Source: Oscillibacter sp. (lineage in GTDB: Bacteria > Bacillota > Clostridia > Oscillospirales > Oscillospiraceae). Taken from it: 64,000 bases of DNA. Each line of letters opens with the position of its first letter. Position 1 is the first letter of the stretch. The stretch covers positions 1 through 64,000 of the forward strand of contig JAAVHC010000054.1 of the NCBI GenBank assembly GCA_014799925.1, read 5' to 3'. This document shows positions 6,610-14,710 of the stretch, piece by piece. The notes beneath the pieces are model-generated. The model did not search any database, was not told the DNA's origin, and saw nothing but the letters and a program-made list of their open reading frames with translations. The position numbers were made by a program, and so were the translations under genes.

Positions 6610-7743
6610 TTACCGGCGTCCCCCGCCGAAACCTCCGCCCCGACTGCCTCCACCGAAGCTGCCTCCTCTGGAACCTCCGCCGAAGCCGCCGCCGCGGGAC
6701 CCGCCGCCAAAGCCTCCGCTTCGGGAGCCTCCACCGAAGCTTCCGCCGCGAGAACCGCCTCCAAAGCTGCCTCCACGGGGACCTCCGCCGAAGCTGCCGC
6801 TTCCAAAGCTCCCGCCGAAACTTCCGCTGCGCGGCGGATTAGGCCGGGTGTTTCCGCCTGAGGGGGGCCGTGTTCCGCCGCCCATAGGCGGGCGCGGGCC
6901 TCCGCCGAAGCCGCCGGGACCGCCCGGCCGTCCTCCGGGAGGTGGAGGCGGCCTGTGACCGCCGCTCGGCGGCCGCCGCCTGCGGAACCACCGGCTGCCC
7001 GGGCGGTGCCACCAGAAAATGGGGCGGTACACCACCGGCGGCGCGGCCATGGTGCCGTAACGGCCATACCAGCTGCTGTAGCGGATGCTGTCGATGATGT
7101 TAAACAGCACCACCAGGAAAACAATCAAAACAATCACCGGAATCAGTGAGGCAATGATGCCGAATATTCCCGCGCCGCCGGTGAAGAAGGCATCCTCCTG
7201 GTAGCTGCCATCGGTCATGATCAGGTGCAGCTGGCCCAGCAGATTGGTCACGCCGCCGTCGTAATCGTTCTTATGAACATACTCATAGAGGCAGCCGTCC
7301 ACAAAGCTGGCGGGCTGGGCGGCAAGGCGGTCATAGAACCGCCCGCTGGCGATCAAACGGTAGTCTCCGGCCCCGGCGTCGATCAAAAGGATGGCGTCGT
7401 TCTCCCCCAGGCCGTTCGAGCCGATGCGGTTCGCCCAGTCCCAGGCGGCGTCCTCCAGATCGCCGCTGACGCGGTCCTCGGTAACCACGGCCAGGATGCC
7501 GCCGAACATTTTATCCCAGTTGGCGCTGTAAATGCCGATCGTCTTTTCCGTCTGGAAAGAGAGAATGTGGGCGTTGTCCAGAATATAGGGGTCCAGGTAG
7601 CTGGTGCTGATCGCTTCATCCAGCGGCGCGCCGCCCTCCGGGACCTCCACCACAGGCTTTTTGGACAGTCCCCACAGGGAGGACAGGACAATGGCCGCGA
7701 TCAGAACGATGGCGGCAAAGGCACGGTTTTTCAATAATTTCAT
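6610..7743 (-). CDS. TPM-domain membrane protein with glycine-rich tail
   Basis: The 377-residue protein starts with a hydrophobic anchor (residues about 8-25). A TPM/DUF477-type domain follows (about 45-175, with YILDNAHILS, NDAILLIDAG and DYRLIASGRF), then a second membrane helix (about 185-210). The tail is arginine/proline-rich and then glycine-rich, made of repeated SFGGGSRGG units. TPM domains occur in plant Psb32 and bacterial envelope proteins, some with phosphatase activity. It is last in an operon with XpaC, a 77-residue membrane protein and TelA. The start follows AAGGAG. Its exact function is not known. Confidence 0.85.
   Translation of the reverse strand: MKLLKNRAFAAIVLIAAIVLSSLWGLSKKPVVEVPEGGAPLDEAISTSYLDPYILDNAHILSFQTEKTIGIYSANWDKMFGGILAVVTEDRVSGDLEDAAWDWANRIGSNGLGENDAILLIDAGAGDYRLIASGRFYDRLAAQPASFVDGCLYEYVHKNDYDGGVTNLLGQLHLIMTDGSYQEDAFFTGGAGIFGIIASLIPVIVLIVFLVVLFNIIDSIRYSSWYGRYGTMAAPPVVYRPIFWWHRPGSRWFRRRRPPSGGHRPPPPPGGRPGGPGGFGGGPRPPMGGGTRPPSGGNTRPNPPRSGSFGGSFGSGSFGGGPRGGSFGGGSRGGSFGGGSRSGGFGGGSRGGGFGGGSRGGSFGGGSRGGGFGGGRR
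6615..6835 (-). repeat. tandem coding repeat for Gly/Ser/Arg/Phe units
   Basis: The 3' end of the TPM gene is built of imperfect 24- to 27-base units coding SRGGSFGGG-like blocks. On the plus strand this reads as recurring CCTCCGCCGAAGC words. Copy number may vary between strains through slippage. Confidence 0.8.
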
Positions 7744-7817
7744 ACTTGACTCCTTGCCAATCTCAAACCGGAGCAGGCGCTGAAGCGCTGTGGGCCATAG
7801 GCTAAACGGCCGTCCGC

Positions 7818-8987
7818 CTAGGACCGCAGCTCCATCAGCTTCTGCTTCAGCTCGCCCTCAATGCGGCCCAGCTCTATCTCGGCTTCCCTCCGCTTCTGCG
7901 CGCCGTCGCGCTGGATCTGGATGACCTCGTCCAGGGTGGAAATCAGCTGCTGGTTGGTGTGCTGGAGGGTCTCAATGTCGATGATGCTGCGCTCCGCCTC
8001 CTTGGCGGTGGCGATGGTGCCCATCTTCAGCATCTCCGCGTTCTTCTTCAGCAGCTCGTTGGTGGCGTTGGTGACGGCTGTCTGGGCGGCAGTGGCCTTG
8101 CGGCTGTTCTCCAGGCCCAGGGCCAGTACCATCTGGCTCTTCCACAGGGGGATGGTGTTCACCAGGGAGGACTGGATCTTCTCCACCATCAGCGTGTCGT
8201 TGTTTTGCAGCATCCGGGTCTGGGGGCCCATCTGGATGGACACCATCCGGGTCAGCTCCAGATCGTGAAGCTTTTTCTCAAACCGGTTGCACAGCTGGGC
8301 CAGGTCGTTGTATGCCTGGGCGTCCTCCGCCGCGCCGGTGCGCTCCGCCTTCTGACGCAGTTCCTCCAGCTGGGTGGACTGAATCTCCGCCAGCCGCTTC
8401 TTGCCGGCGATGATGTACATGGTCAGCTCCTTGTAGTACTTCAGATTCAGATCGTACATCTGGTCAAACATGGCGATGTCCTTCATGAGCACCACCTGAT
8501 GCTGCTCCAGTTCGCGGGCGATCTTGTCCACGTTGGCCTCCGCCTTGCTGTACTGGACCTTCATGTTTTCCACGCGGTTGCTGGCCTTTTTGAAGAAGCC
8601 GAACAGCCCCTTTTCCTCTTCCTCATGGCCCAGGTTTTTCAGCTCCACCGTCAGGCTGGTCAGGGTGTCGCCGATTTCTCCCAGGTCCTTGTTCCGCACG
8701 TTGCTCAGGGCGCTTTCAGAGAAGGACGCTACGCTCTTCTGCGCCGCCGCGCCGTATTGCAGCACCAGCTGGGAGTCGGAAATGTCAATCTTTTTGGAGA
8801 AATCCTCCACCATTTTCTTCTCCGCCTCGGTGAGCATACTGTCATCGATGACCACAGGCTTGACCGCCGGCCTGGCGGGCTCCGGAGCGGGCTCCGGCTC
8901 CAGGCTGAGGGTCAGCGAGGGGGCCTCCACCCTGGCGGCGTCGGCGTTCAGGGTCAGTTCGGGCATCATGCCTTCCATGTCAGTCAT
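7818..8987 (-). CDS. toxic anion resistance protein, TelA family
   Basis: The 389-residue, largely helical cytoplasmic protein is of the TelA/YceH type, which takes part in tellurite and cell-envelope stress resistance. Visible family features are the charged coiled-coil body with GLFGFFKKA and MFDQMYDLNLKYYKEL, the QTRMLQNND segment, and a helical C-terminal end. An acidic, proline-rich N-terminal stretch (EPEPAPEPARP) precedes the domain. It overlaps the end of the 77-residue gene by eight bases and is followed after 74 bases by the TPM gene. TelA next to XpaC is a known pairing in Firmicutes. Confidence 0.9.
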   Translation of the reverse strand: MTDMEGMMPELTLNADAARVEAPSLTLSLEPEPAPEPARPAVKPVVIDDSMLTEAEKKMVEDFSKKIDISDSQLVLQYGAAAQKSVASFSESALSNVRNKDLGEIGDTLTSLTVELKNLGHEEEEKGLFGFFKKASNRVENMKVQYSKAEANVDKIARELEQHQVVLMKDIAMFDQMYDLNLKYYKELTMYIIAGKKRLAEIQSTQLEELRQKAERTGAAEDAQAYNDLAQLCNRFEKKLHDLELTRMVSIQMGPQTRMLQNNDTLMVEKIQSSLVNTIPLWKSQMVLALGLENSRKATAAQTAVTNATNELLKKNAEMLKMGTIATAKEAERSIIDIETLQHTNQQLISTLDEVIQIQRDGAQKRREAEIELGRIEGELKQKLMELRS

Positions 8988-9213
8988 TGTCGTTTCCTCC
9001 GTCTATTTCAAAAATCTTCTGTTCCCGCAGCTGCCGCAGCGCCTGTCCGCCCTGAAAGGCGTCCGCCAGGGAGAGAATGAACCACCCTATGCTGGTGATC
9101 AGCAGCAGTATTTTACGTTTCTTCTGCGTTTCCTTCTCGGCCTCGTAAAAGACCGCCCCGGAAAGCCCCCCCTCCAGAATCGCCATGACGTAGTGAAAAA
9201 TACAGTTCTTCAT
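8980..9213 (-). CDS. small membrane protein in the XpaC-TelA operon
   Basis: A 77-residue product with an ATG at 9213 behind GGGGGA. Two hydrophobic stretches are visible: a weaker one near the N-terminus (CIFHYVMAILEGGLSGAVFY) and a clear membrane helix (KILLLITSIGWFILSLADAF). Between them is a charged, lysine-rich linker. It sits 13 bases after XpaC and overlaps TelA by eight bases, so it is almost certainly translated with them. I do not recognise a named family. Confidence 0.75.
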   Translation of the reverse strand: MKNCIFHYVMAILEGGLSGAVFYEAEKETQKKRKILLLITSIGWFILSLADAFQGGQALRQLREQKIFEIDGGNDND

Positions 9214-9226
9214 CAAAACATCCCCC

Positions 9227-9934
9227 TTACAGTTCAAGTTTGATATCCGTGCCGTCCGCGTTTTTCGTCGTCTCCGCCTCCATCTTTTCTCCCGCCAGAC
9301 CCTCGCGGGCCAGCATGGTTTCCAGAACGGCGATGTCGGTGGAAATATCCAGGGCGTCCGCGCCGAAGAGGCCATCCAGCTGCTTTTCAAAGGCGGTGAC
9401 GATGGTGCCCAGGATATTCTCCACCTTTTCCTTGGTGCCGGTGATGTTGTCCCCGGACACGCCGGTGGAATCCATGCGGTCATAGGCGTTGAGAAGCTTC
9501 AGCGTGGTGGGCAGGTAGTAGTTCATGAACTGCCGGATCTGGGACAGCTTGGCCGGGTCCGCCCTCACCTGGTCGAAGATCTTCCGGCAGACCGATTCCA
9601 GACGGCGGATGTCCCGGGAAATTTTTTCGTCCTCAATGGCGTCGTCCAGACGCTTCATTTCGCTGATGGCCTTCTGGCCGTCGGAGATCATCTTGTCCAG
9701 CTCCGCGTTGCCGGTGGGCTTCTCCTCCTCCCGTGGGGGATCGGGGATCACGGTTTCCGTGACCTCGTCTTTGCATACCGCCCGCAGCAGCAGGAATACC
9801 CCCAGGGACAGGACTGCCACAAAGGCGAAATGGCTGGGCTTATACAGATCCCGCAGCGCCGCCCAGACGATCCACACCGCCGCGGCGCCGTAGTATGGAA
9901 CGGTAGATTTGCGGACTTTTTTTATGGTTGCCAT
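9227..9934 (-). CDS. xpaC: XpaC-like 5-bromo-4-chloroindolyl phosphate hydrolysis protein
   Basis: The 235-residue protein has two membrane helices near the N-terminus (YYGAAAVWIVWAALRDL and FAFVAVLSLGVFLLLRAV) and a helical cytoplasmic domain. The domain carries the RQFMNYYLPTTLKLLNAYD segment that marks XpaC proteins. The name comes from a hydrolysis phenotype in Bacillus. In practice the family travels with TelA and is linked to envelope stress. It is first in a four-gene operon (XpaC, 77-residue protein, TelA, TPM) behind a strong promoter. Confidence 0.88.
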   Translation of the reverse strand: MATIKKVRKSTVPYYGAAAVWIVWAALRDLYKPSHFAFVAVLSLGVFLLLRAVCKDEVTETVIPDPPREEEKPTGNAELDKMISDGQKAISEMKRLDDAIEDEKISRDIRRLESVCRKIFDQVRADPAKLSQIRQFMNYYLPTTLKLLNAYDRMDSTGVSGDNITGTKEKVENILGTIVTAFEKQLDGLFGADALDISTDIAVLETMLAREGLAGEKMEAETTKNADGTDIKLEL

Positions 9935-9990
9935 AAAGGTCCTCCTATGCCGGGACAGGGGAATGCCTATCCCTCGGCTGATGATATAGT

Positions 9991-10019
9991 AGTATACTGC
10001 GAAACGGCCGGAAGGTCAA
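9991..10019 (-). promoter_or_regulatory. promoter of the XpaC-TelA-TPM operon
   Basis: Reverse-strand TTGACC (10014-10019), 17-base spacer, TATACT (9991-9996). It lies directly behind the thiT terminator. Confidence 0.75.
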
Positions 10020-10023
10020 GGAG

Positions 10024-10059
10024 AAAAAAGCCGCCTTCCGCGGGTATGCGGAAAGCGGC
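10024..10059 (-). terminator. terminator of thiT
   Basis: GCCGCTTTCCGC and GCGGAAGGCGGC pair on the leftward RNA and are followed by six T bases. It lies 15 bases after the thiT stop. Confidence 0.88.
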
Positions 10060-10074
10060 CTGGCGGACAGATAT

Positions 10075-10644
10075 TCATTGGGGCAGATCCTGCCGCTCCA
10101 GCAGACGGCGCATCGGTTTGATCTGATAAAACACGGCAAAAATGATGAGCGTCAGCACAACGTCCGGTCCGGCCCAAATGATGTTGTACAGGAAAGAGTA
10201 AAACCAGGGCGTGGTCATGGTCATGCCCAGGAATTCTTCCGGCATCCACTTGCCCCAGACGAATACGCCTACCAGATAGCTGGACAGAAACATCAGGACG
10301 CCCCCCAGCAGGGTCCCCCAATATGCGCTGAATTTACGTCTCTTGCACAGTCCAGCCCCCAGGCCCAGCAGGCCGAAGGCCAGAAAGTAGTCGCAGATGA
10401 TGGTGGTCCAGTCGATGGCGCTGCTCAGTCCGACGATGTAGTTCAGTCCGCCGAAGACAAATCCGGCCAGGAATCCCCAGCCTGCGCCGTACCGGATGGC
10501 AAAGAAGACCAGGGGCATAATGGCTATGGTGATGGAACCGCCGCTGGGCAGGCGGTAGAGCCGGAGCTGGTCCAGCACAAGGGCCAGCGCCACCAGAACG
10601 GCGGCCTCGCAGATTGCTCTCGTTTTGTTGGACAGTTTGGACAT
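10075..10644 (-). CDS. thiT: thiamine-specific ECF transporter S component ThiT
   Basis: The 189-residue membrane protein binds thiamine for an energy-coupling-factor importer whose shared ATPases are encoded elsewhere. About six hydrophobic helices are visible, with the early segment ALALVLDQLRLYRLPSGGSI and the aromatic WTTIICDYFLAFGLLG region typical of ThiT. The start is the ATG at 10644 behind AAGGAGG; the frame is open further upstream but lies in the riboswitch leader. The TPP riboswitch upstream confirms the substrate class. It is a single-gene unit. Confidence 0.93.
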   Translation of the reverse strand: MSKLSNKTRAICEAAVLVALALVLDQLRLYRLPSGGSITIAIMPLVFFAIRYGAGWGFLAGFVFGGLNYIVGLSSAIDWTTIICDYFLAFGLLGLGAGLCKRRKFSAYWGTLLGGVLMFLSSYLVGVFVWGKWMPEEFLGMTMTTPWFYSFLYNIIWAGPDVVLTLIIFAVFYQIKPMRRLLERQDLPQ

Positions 10645-10724
10645 GGTTTGTTTCCTCCTTAAAAACAGGTTGGGAAACACCTTTGCGGAAAGCGGGCGGG
10701 TCCGGTCCGTCCCAGCCCGCGGAC

Positions 10725-10760
10725 AAAAAAATCGCATGTCCGCAGGGCGCGGGCATACGA
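10725..10760 (-). terminator. riboswitch expression-platform terminator of thiT
   Basis: The leftward RNA folds UCGUAUG with CAUGCGA and CCGC with GCGG, followed by seven U residues. It lies 20 bases after the aptamer and 81 before the ATG, where TPP binding would cause early termination. Confidence 0.85.
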
Positions 10761-10780
10761 CAGGACACACCTATGATAAT

Positions 10781-10871
10781 CGCATTCCTACGCCGGCATT
10801 ACCCGGATCAGGTTCGAGGGACCGGACGGCAGTGCGTCTCATCTCAGCCGGCGTGCGCCAGCGCCCCTTGG
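10781..10871 (-). promoter_or_regulatory. TPP riboswitch aptamer (THI-box)
   Basis: The reverse strand carries the conserved blocks in order: AAGGGGCGC, GGCTGAGATGAGA, then CCCTCGAACCTGATCCGGGT and AATGCCGGCGTAGG. These are the TPP-binding helices of the thi-box family. It precedes thiT, so low thiamine pyrophosphate allows expression. Confidence 0.96.
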
Positions 10872-10882
10872 ATTGTAGATAC

Positions 10883-10911
10883 AGTATAGCAGTTCCCGGC
10901 GGGATTGTCAA
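10883..10911 (-). promoter_or_regulatory. promoter of the riboswitch-thiT transcript
   Basis: Reverse-strand TTGACA (10906-10911), 17-base spacer, TATACT (10883-10888). Transcription would begin right at the aptamer. Confidence 0.85.
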
Positions 10912-10984
10912 GGAAAATATCTGAGCCCGCCCGGCGCTTTCCGGATCAAAACCGGCAGAAAGCGGAAAAACAGGAAAAATCCGA

Positions 10985-11013
10985 TTGCTTTTCCGAAAGA
11001 ATCTTGCTATACT
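10985..11013 (+). promoter_or_regulatory. promoter of the zapA-U32 run
   Basis: TTGCTT (10985-10990), 17-base spacer, TATACT (11008-11013), 62 bases before the zapA ATG. Confidence 0.7.
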
Positions 11014-11074
11014 AGGGAAACGTAGGATTATATACTGGTATTTTCTGAAAGAGGAAGGAAGGGGAGAGGGAAAC

Positions 11075-11428
11075 ATGGCGAACAAAGTCACCGTAACCAT
11101 CAACGGGACGGAATATACTCTCATGAGCGAGGAAAGCCCCTCCTATATGCAGAAGGTAGCTGCTCTGGTGGATGAAAAAATGAACGATATCATGGCCCCC
11201 GGCCGGGTCAGCCGCATGGACGCGGCGGTGCTGACCGCCGCCAATCTGGCGGATGAGCTGCTCAAGCAGCAGGCCGGCGCCGAAAACCTCCGCCGCCAGC
11301 TGAAGGGCTATCTGGACGACGCCGGCAAGGCGAAGGCCGAGCTGAGCGAGTGCAGGCGGCAGCTGATGAAGCTTCAGCAGCAATCCCAGCGCCAGCAGCA
11401 GCCTCAGCAGCAGCAAAAGAAGAAGTAA
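11075..11428 (+). CDS. zapA: cell division protein ZapA
   Basis: The 117-residue protein bundles FtsZ filaments at the division ring. The N-terminal ZapA domain reads KVTVTINGTEYTL, then SYMQKVAALVDEKMNDI, followed by a long coiled coil. The C-terminus ends in a glutamine-rich tail with three lysines, which is longer than in the minimal family members. The ATG at 11075 follows GGGAGAGGG. U32 begins four bases after its stop, so the two are co-translated. The neighbours (mreC, mreD, PBP2) agree with a division and wall role. Confidence 0.92.
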   Translation: MANKVTVTINGTEYTLMSEESPSYMQKVAALVDEKMNDIMAPGRVSRMDAAVLTAANLADELLKQQAGAENLRRQLKGYLDDAGKAKAELSECRRQLMKLQQQSQRQQQPQQQQKKK

Positions 11429-11432
11429 ACCG

Positions 11433-13520
11433 ATGGAACTGCTCTCTCCCGCCGGCCGCTGGGAGGCCATGACAGCGGCGGTGCAGAACGGCGCGGACGC
11501 GGTCTACCTGGGCTGCGGCCGGTTCAACGCCCGCCGCGGCGCGGAAAACTTCACCCCGGAGCAGCTGCCCCAGGCCGTGGCCTACTGCCATCTGCGGGGG
11601 GTGAAGGTGTATCTGACCGTCAACACCCTGCTCACCGACCGGGAGCTGTCTCCGGGCGCGGAGCTGCTGCGCCTTGCCAGCCGGTGCGGCGTGGACGGGG
11701 TCATCGTCCAGGATTGGGGCCTGGCGGCCCTGGCCCGGCAGACGGTTCCCGACCTGCCCCTTCACGGCTCCACCCAGATGACGGTCCACAGTCTGGCCGG
11801 CGTGGAGGCCGCGGCGAAGCTGGGGATGCGGTGCGTGGTGCTGGGCCGGGAGCTGTCTGCTGCGGACGCGTCCTATATCTGCCGGAACAGTCCCATCGCC
11901 ATTGAGATATTCGCCCATGGAGCCCTCTGCATGTGCTGGTCGGGCCAGTGCGCCATGAGCGCGCTCATCGGGCAGCGCAGCGGCAACCGGGGACTGTGCG
12001 CCCAGCCCTGCCGCCTGCCCTGCCGCTTTGACGGCGGCGGACCGGGGCGTCTCCTCAGCCTGAAGGACGCCAGCCTGGCGGACCATCTGGCGGAGCTTAA
12101 GGACATGGGCGTCTCCATCCTGAAGCTGGAGGGCCGGATGAAACGGCCCGAGTACGTGGCGGTGGTTACCCGGATCTACGCCGCCCTTTTGAAGGAAAAC
12201 CGGAAGCCCACAGCGGAGGAGCGGCGGCAGCTGGAGCTGGCCTTCTCCCGGGAGGGATTCACCGACGGATACTGGCGGGGACGGCTGGGGCCGGACATGT
12301 TCGGCGCGCGGAGCGAAAGCGCGCCGGATCCCGCCGAGCTGTTCCAGGCGGCCAAGGCCGCCTATGAACGGGAGGACCTGCGGACGGTCCCCGTGACCCT
12401 TTCCGCCGAAATAGGCCCGGACGCGCCCGCCCGCCTGACGGTCTCCGATCCGGAGGGCCGTCGGGCGGAGGCTGTCGGACCGGTCCCCGCTCCGGCGCGC
12501 AGCCGCCCGTTGGAGCCGGAGGAAGTCAAGACCCGCCTGTCTAAAACCGGCGGCACGGTTTTCCGCGTACAGCGGACGGAGATAGCCCTGGGCGAGGGGT
12601 TGTCTCTCCCCGCCAGCGCGGTAAATGGTCTGCGCCGGGACGCGCTGGACGCGCTGGCGGCGATCCGCGTCGCGCCTCCGGAGCGGCGGGAAGCGGATCC
12701 GCCGCCCTTTCCCGCGGACGCCTGCTCCCGCCGGGAGCCCGCGCTGACCGTTACGCTGTTTGAGCCCGCGCAGCTGACAAAGCCGCTGCTGGACCTCTCT
12801 CCCGCCATCGTCTGCCTCCCGGCGGAGCGTGTCCGGGATTTCTCCCTGGACGCCGTCCGGGACACGGAGTTCTGCGTTCTGCTGCCCCGCGTCTGCAAGG
12901 ATAGCGAGCTCCCCGCCCTTCTTGACCTGATCGATTGCGCGAAGGAGCGGGGCTGCGCCTCCATCGCCGTTCAGAATCTGGGACAGATTTCCCTTGGGGA
13001 GCGGACAGGTCTGCCCGTCCGGGGCGGCTTCGGCCTGAACGTGTTCAACAGCCGGTCCCTCCGGCAGTGCGCGGACTGGGGTCTGAAGAGCGCCATGCTG
13101 TCCTTTGAGCTGCGGCACGAGCAGATCCGGGACCTGAAAAAGCCGCTCCCCTGCGAGGCCATCGTCTATGGCCGCCTGCCGCTGATGCTGACGGAAAACT
13201 GTCTGGTGTCCAACGCCCTCTCCTGCCAGGCGAAAAACCTCCGCGGCCCCTGCCGGGAGGGCCATACGCTGACGGACCGGCGGGGGGAGCGATTCCCCAT
13301 TCTTCCCGCTTTCGGGTGCCGGAGTGAGATTGAAAACAGCAAGGCGCTGTTTCTGGCCGACAGACCGGAGTTCCGACGGTGCGGGCTGGCTTACGCCAAT
13401 CTGCGCTTTACCACGGAGCGGCCGGAGGAATGCGTCCGGATCCTGGAACGGTATCTTGGACGGAATCAGGACGCGCCCCGGGAGTATACCCGAGGGCTCT
13501 TCTGTCGCGGCGTGGAGTGA
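11433..13520 (+). CDS. U32 family peptidase with C-terminal DUF3656-type extension
   Basis: The 695-residue protein belongs to the U32 group, some members of which act in collagen breakdown or RNA hydroxylation (RlhA, TrhP). The N-terminal barrel starts MELLSPAGRWEAMTAAVQNG and has AVYLGCGRFNAR and YLTVNTLL. The cysteine-rich signature IEIFAHGALCMCWSGQC with RGLCAQPCRLPC suggests an iron-sulfur site. The long C-terminal half is typical of the two-domain U32 proteins of Firmicutes. It lies four bases after zapA. A role in tRNA hydroxylation is possible, but subfamily placement was not tested. Confidence 0.9.
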   Translation: MELLSPAGRWEAMTAAVQNGADAVYLGCGRFNARRGAENFTPEQLPQAVAYCHLRGVKVYLTVNTLLTDRELSPGAELLRLASRCGVDGVIVQDWGLAALARQTVPDLPLHGSTQMTVHSLAGVEAAAKLGMRCVVLGRELSAADASYICRNSPIAIEIFAHGALCMCWSGQCAMSALIGQRSGNRGLCAQPCRLPCRFDGGGPGRLLSLKDASLADHLAELKDMGVSILKLEGRMKRPEYVAVVTRIYAALLKENRKPTAEERRQLELAFSREGFTDGYWRGRLGPDMFGARSESAPDPAELFQAAKAAYEREDLRTVPVTLSAEIGPDAPARLTVSDPEGRRAEAVGPVPAPARSRPLEPEEVKTRLSKTGGTVFRVQRTEIALGEGLSLPASAVNGLRRDALDALAAIRVAPPERREADPPPFPADACSRREPALTVTLFEPAQLTKPLLDLSPAIVCLPAERVRDFSLDAVRDTEFCVLLPRVCKDSELPALLDLIDCAKERGCASIAVQNLGQISLGERTGLPVRGGFGLNVFNSRSLRQCADWGLKSAMLSFELRHEQIRDLKKPLPCEAIVYGRLPLMLTENCLVSNALSCQAKNLRGPCREGHTLTDRRGERFPILPAFGCRSEIENSKALFLADRPEFRRCGLAYANLRFTTERPEECVRILERYLGRNQDAPREYTRGLFCRGVE

Positions 13521-13563
13521 TTTTGGCAAGAAAGCGGAAAGATAAACAGGAAAGGTTTTTCCG

Positions 13564-14010
13564 ATGAAATTACAGATAAAACCCGTATCCGATAAAATCG
13601 GGCGGAGTATTCCCCTGCCCTACTACGCCACCGCGGGCGCGGCGGCAATCGATCTGCACGCCTGCCTGGACGAGGCGGTGGTGATCCCCGCCGGAGGGCA
13701 GGCCATGATCCCTACCGGGATCGCGGCGGCGATTCCGGAGGGCTATGTGGGCATTATGGCGGTCCGCAGCAGCATGGGCATCCGCCACGGGATCACGATG
13801 GCCAATGGGATCGGGGTGATCGACAGCGATTACAGAGGGCCGCTCAGCGTGGGGCTGTACAACCTTCGGGAAGAGGACTACGTTGTTCAGCCCGGCGACC
13901 GGGTCGCCCAGCTGCTGGTGGTCCCGGTGCTGTGCCCGGAGCTGGAGATCGTTTCCGAGCTGCCGGAGACGGAGCGCGGGGCCGGGGGATTCGGATCCAC
14001 GGGACGGTAG
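13564..14010 (+). CDS. dut: dUTP diphosphatase
   Basis: The 148-residue trimeric enzyme converts dUTP to dUMP and keeps uracil out of DNA. All five motifs are present: AAIDLHACLDE, the RSSMGIRHG phosphate loop, NGIGVIDSDYRGP with the catalytic aspartate, PGDRVAQLLV, and the C-terminal arm RGAGGFGSTGR. The ATG follows AGGAAAGG. It lies 43 bases after the U32 gene in the same run. Confidence 0.96.
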   Translation: MKLQIKPVSDKIGRSIPLPYYATAGAAAIDLHACLDEAVVIPAGGQAMIPTGIAAAIPEGYVGIMAVRSSMGIRHGITMANGIGVIDSDYRGPLSVGLYNLREEDYVVQPGDRVAQLLVVPVLCPELEIVSELPETERGAGGFGSTGR

Positions 14011-14050
14011 ACCCCACGGCGCGCCCCCCGACAAACAGAAATTATTCGGA

Positions 14051-14100
14051 GCGGTCCTCCGGTGTTTGCCGGCCTATGGCCGGCTCAGAGCCATGACCGC
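14051..14100 (+). repeat. nested inverted repeat between dut and maf
   Basis: Outer arms GCGGTC (14051-14056) and GACCGC (14095-14100) enclose a perfect inner hairpin GCCGGCC-TAT-GGCCGGC (14068-14084). The distal arm covers the alternative maf start at 14093 and may influence start choice. Confidence 0.55.
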
Positions 14101-14113
14101 AGAAAGAACTGCT

Positions 14114-14710
14114 ATGAGAATCATACTGGCTTCCCAATCCCCCAGAAGGAAACAGCTTTTCACACAGATTGGCATCAAAAATTTTGAGATTCTCGTCCCC
14201 CGGACAGACGAAGAATTTGATCCCTCCCTTTCCCCGGAGGAGATCGTATCCTCCATCTGCCGGAAGAAGGGGGAAGCCGCCCGCGCGCTGGCAGGGGACC
14301 CTGGCGCGGTGATCGTCGCCGCCGACACCATGGTCTTTCTCGACGGGCTGCGGCTGGGAAAGCCCCGCACCGTGGAGGAAGCCCATGGGATGCTCTCCTC
14401 TCTTTCCGGGAGGACCCACCACGTCTGTACGGGCGTGACCGTCTGCCGGGGAGAGCGGATGGAGACGAGGACGGAAACCACCGCCGTCACCTTCCGGCAT
14501 TTAGAGGAGGAGGAAATCCAGGCGTATATCCGCTCCGGCGAGCCCTTCGACAAGGCGGGGGGCTACGGGATCCAGGGGAAGGCCGCGCTGTTCGTGCCCC
14601 GCATCGAGGGGGACTATTTCAACGTTATGGGCCTGCCGCTGTCCCTGCTGGGCAGAATGCTGGCGGATTTCGGCGTCAGCCTGTTTTCGGAGGAGGAGGA
14701 GCTCCCTTGA
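14114..14710 (+). CDS. maf: Maf-type nucleotide pyrophosphatase
   Basis: The 198-residue house-cleaning enzyme hydrolyses non-standard or excess nucleoside triphosphates and is linked to septum control in Bacillus. It begins with the signature IILASQSPRRKQLF and has AADTMVFLDG with the catalytic aspartate. The ATG at 14114 is chosen because the family signature starts immediately after it; an in-frame ATG at 14093 would add seven residues. Its stop overlaps the mreC start by four bases, which preserves the maf-mreC linkage seen in many Firmicutes, here without mreB or radC. Confidence 0.93.
   Translation: MRIILASQSPRRKQLFTQIGIKNFEILVPRTDEEFDPSLSPEEIVSSICRKKGEAARALAGDPGAVIVAADTMVFLDGLRLGKPRTVEEAHGMLSSLSGRTHHVCTGVTVCRGERMETRTETTAVTFRHLEEEEIQAYIRSGEPFDKAGGYGIQGKAALFVPRIEGDYFNVMGLPLSLLGRMLADFGVSLFSEEEELP

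Noticed and set aside
10985-11074. Upstream extension of the zapA frame
   Set aside because: It covers the -10 and -35 boxes and has no family similarity; ATG at 11075 has a good ribosome site.
11262-13529. Long minus-strand frame opposite the U32 gene
   Set aside because: No domain is recognisable, no ribosome site is present, and the U32 gene has clear family motifs.
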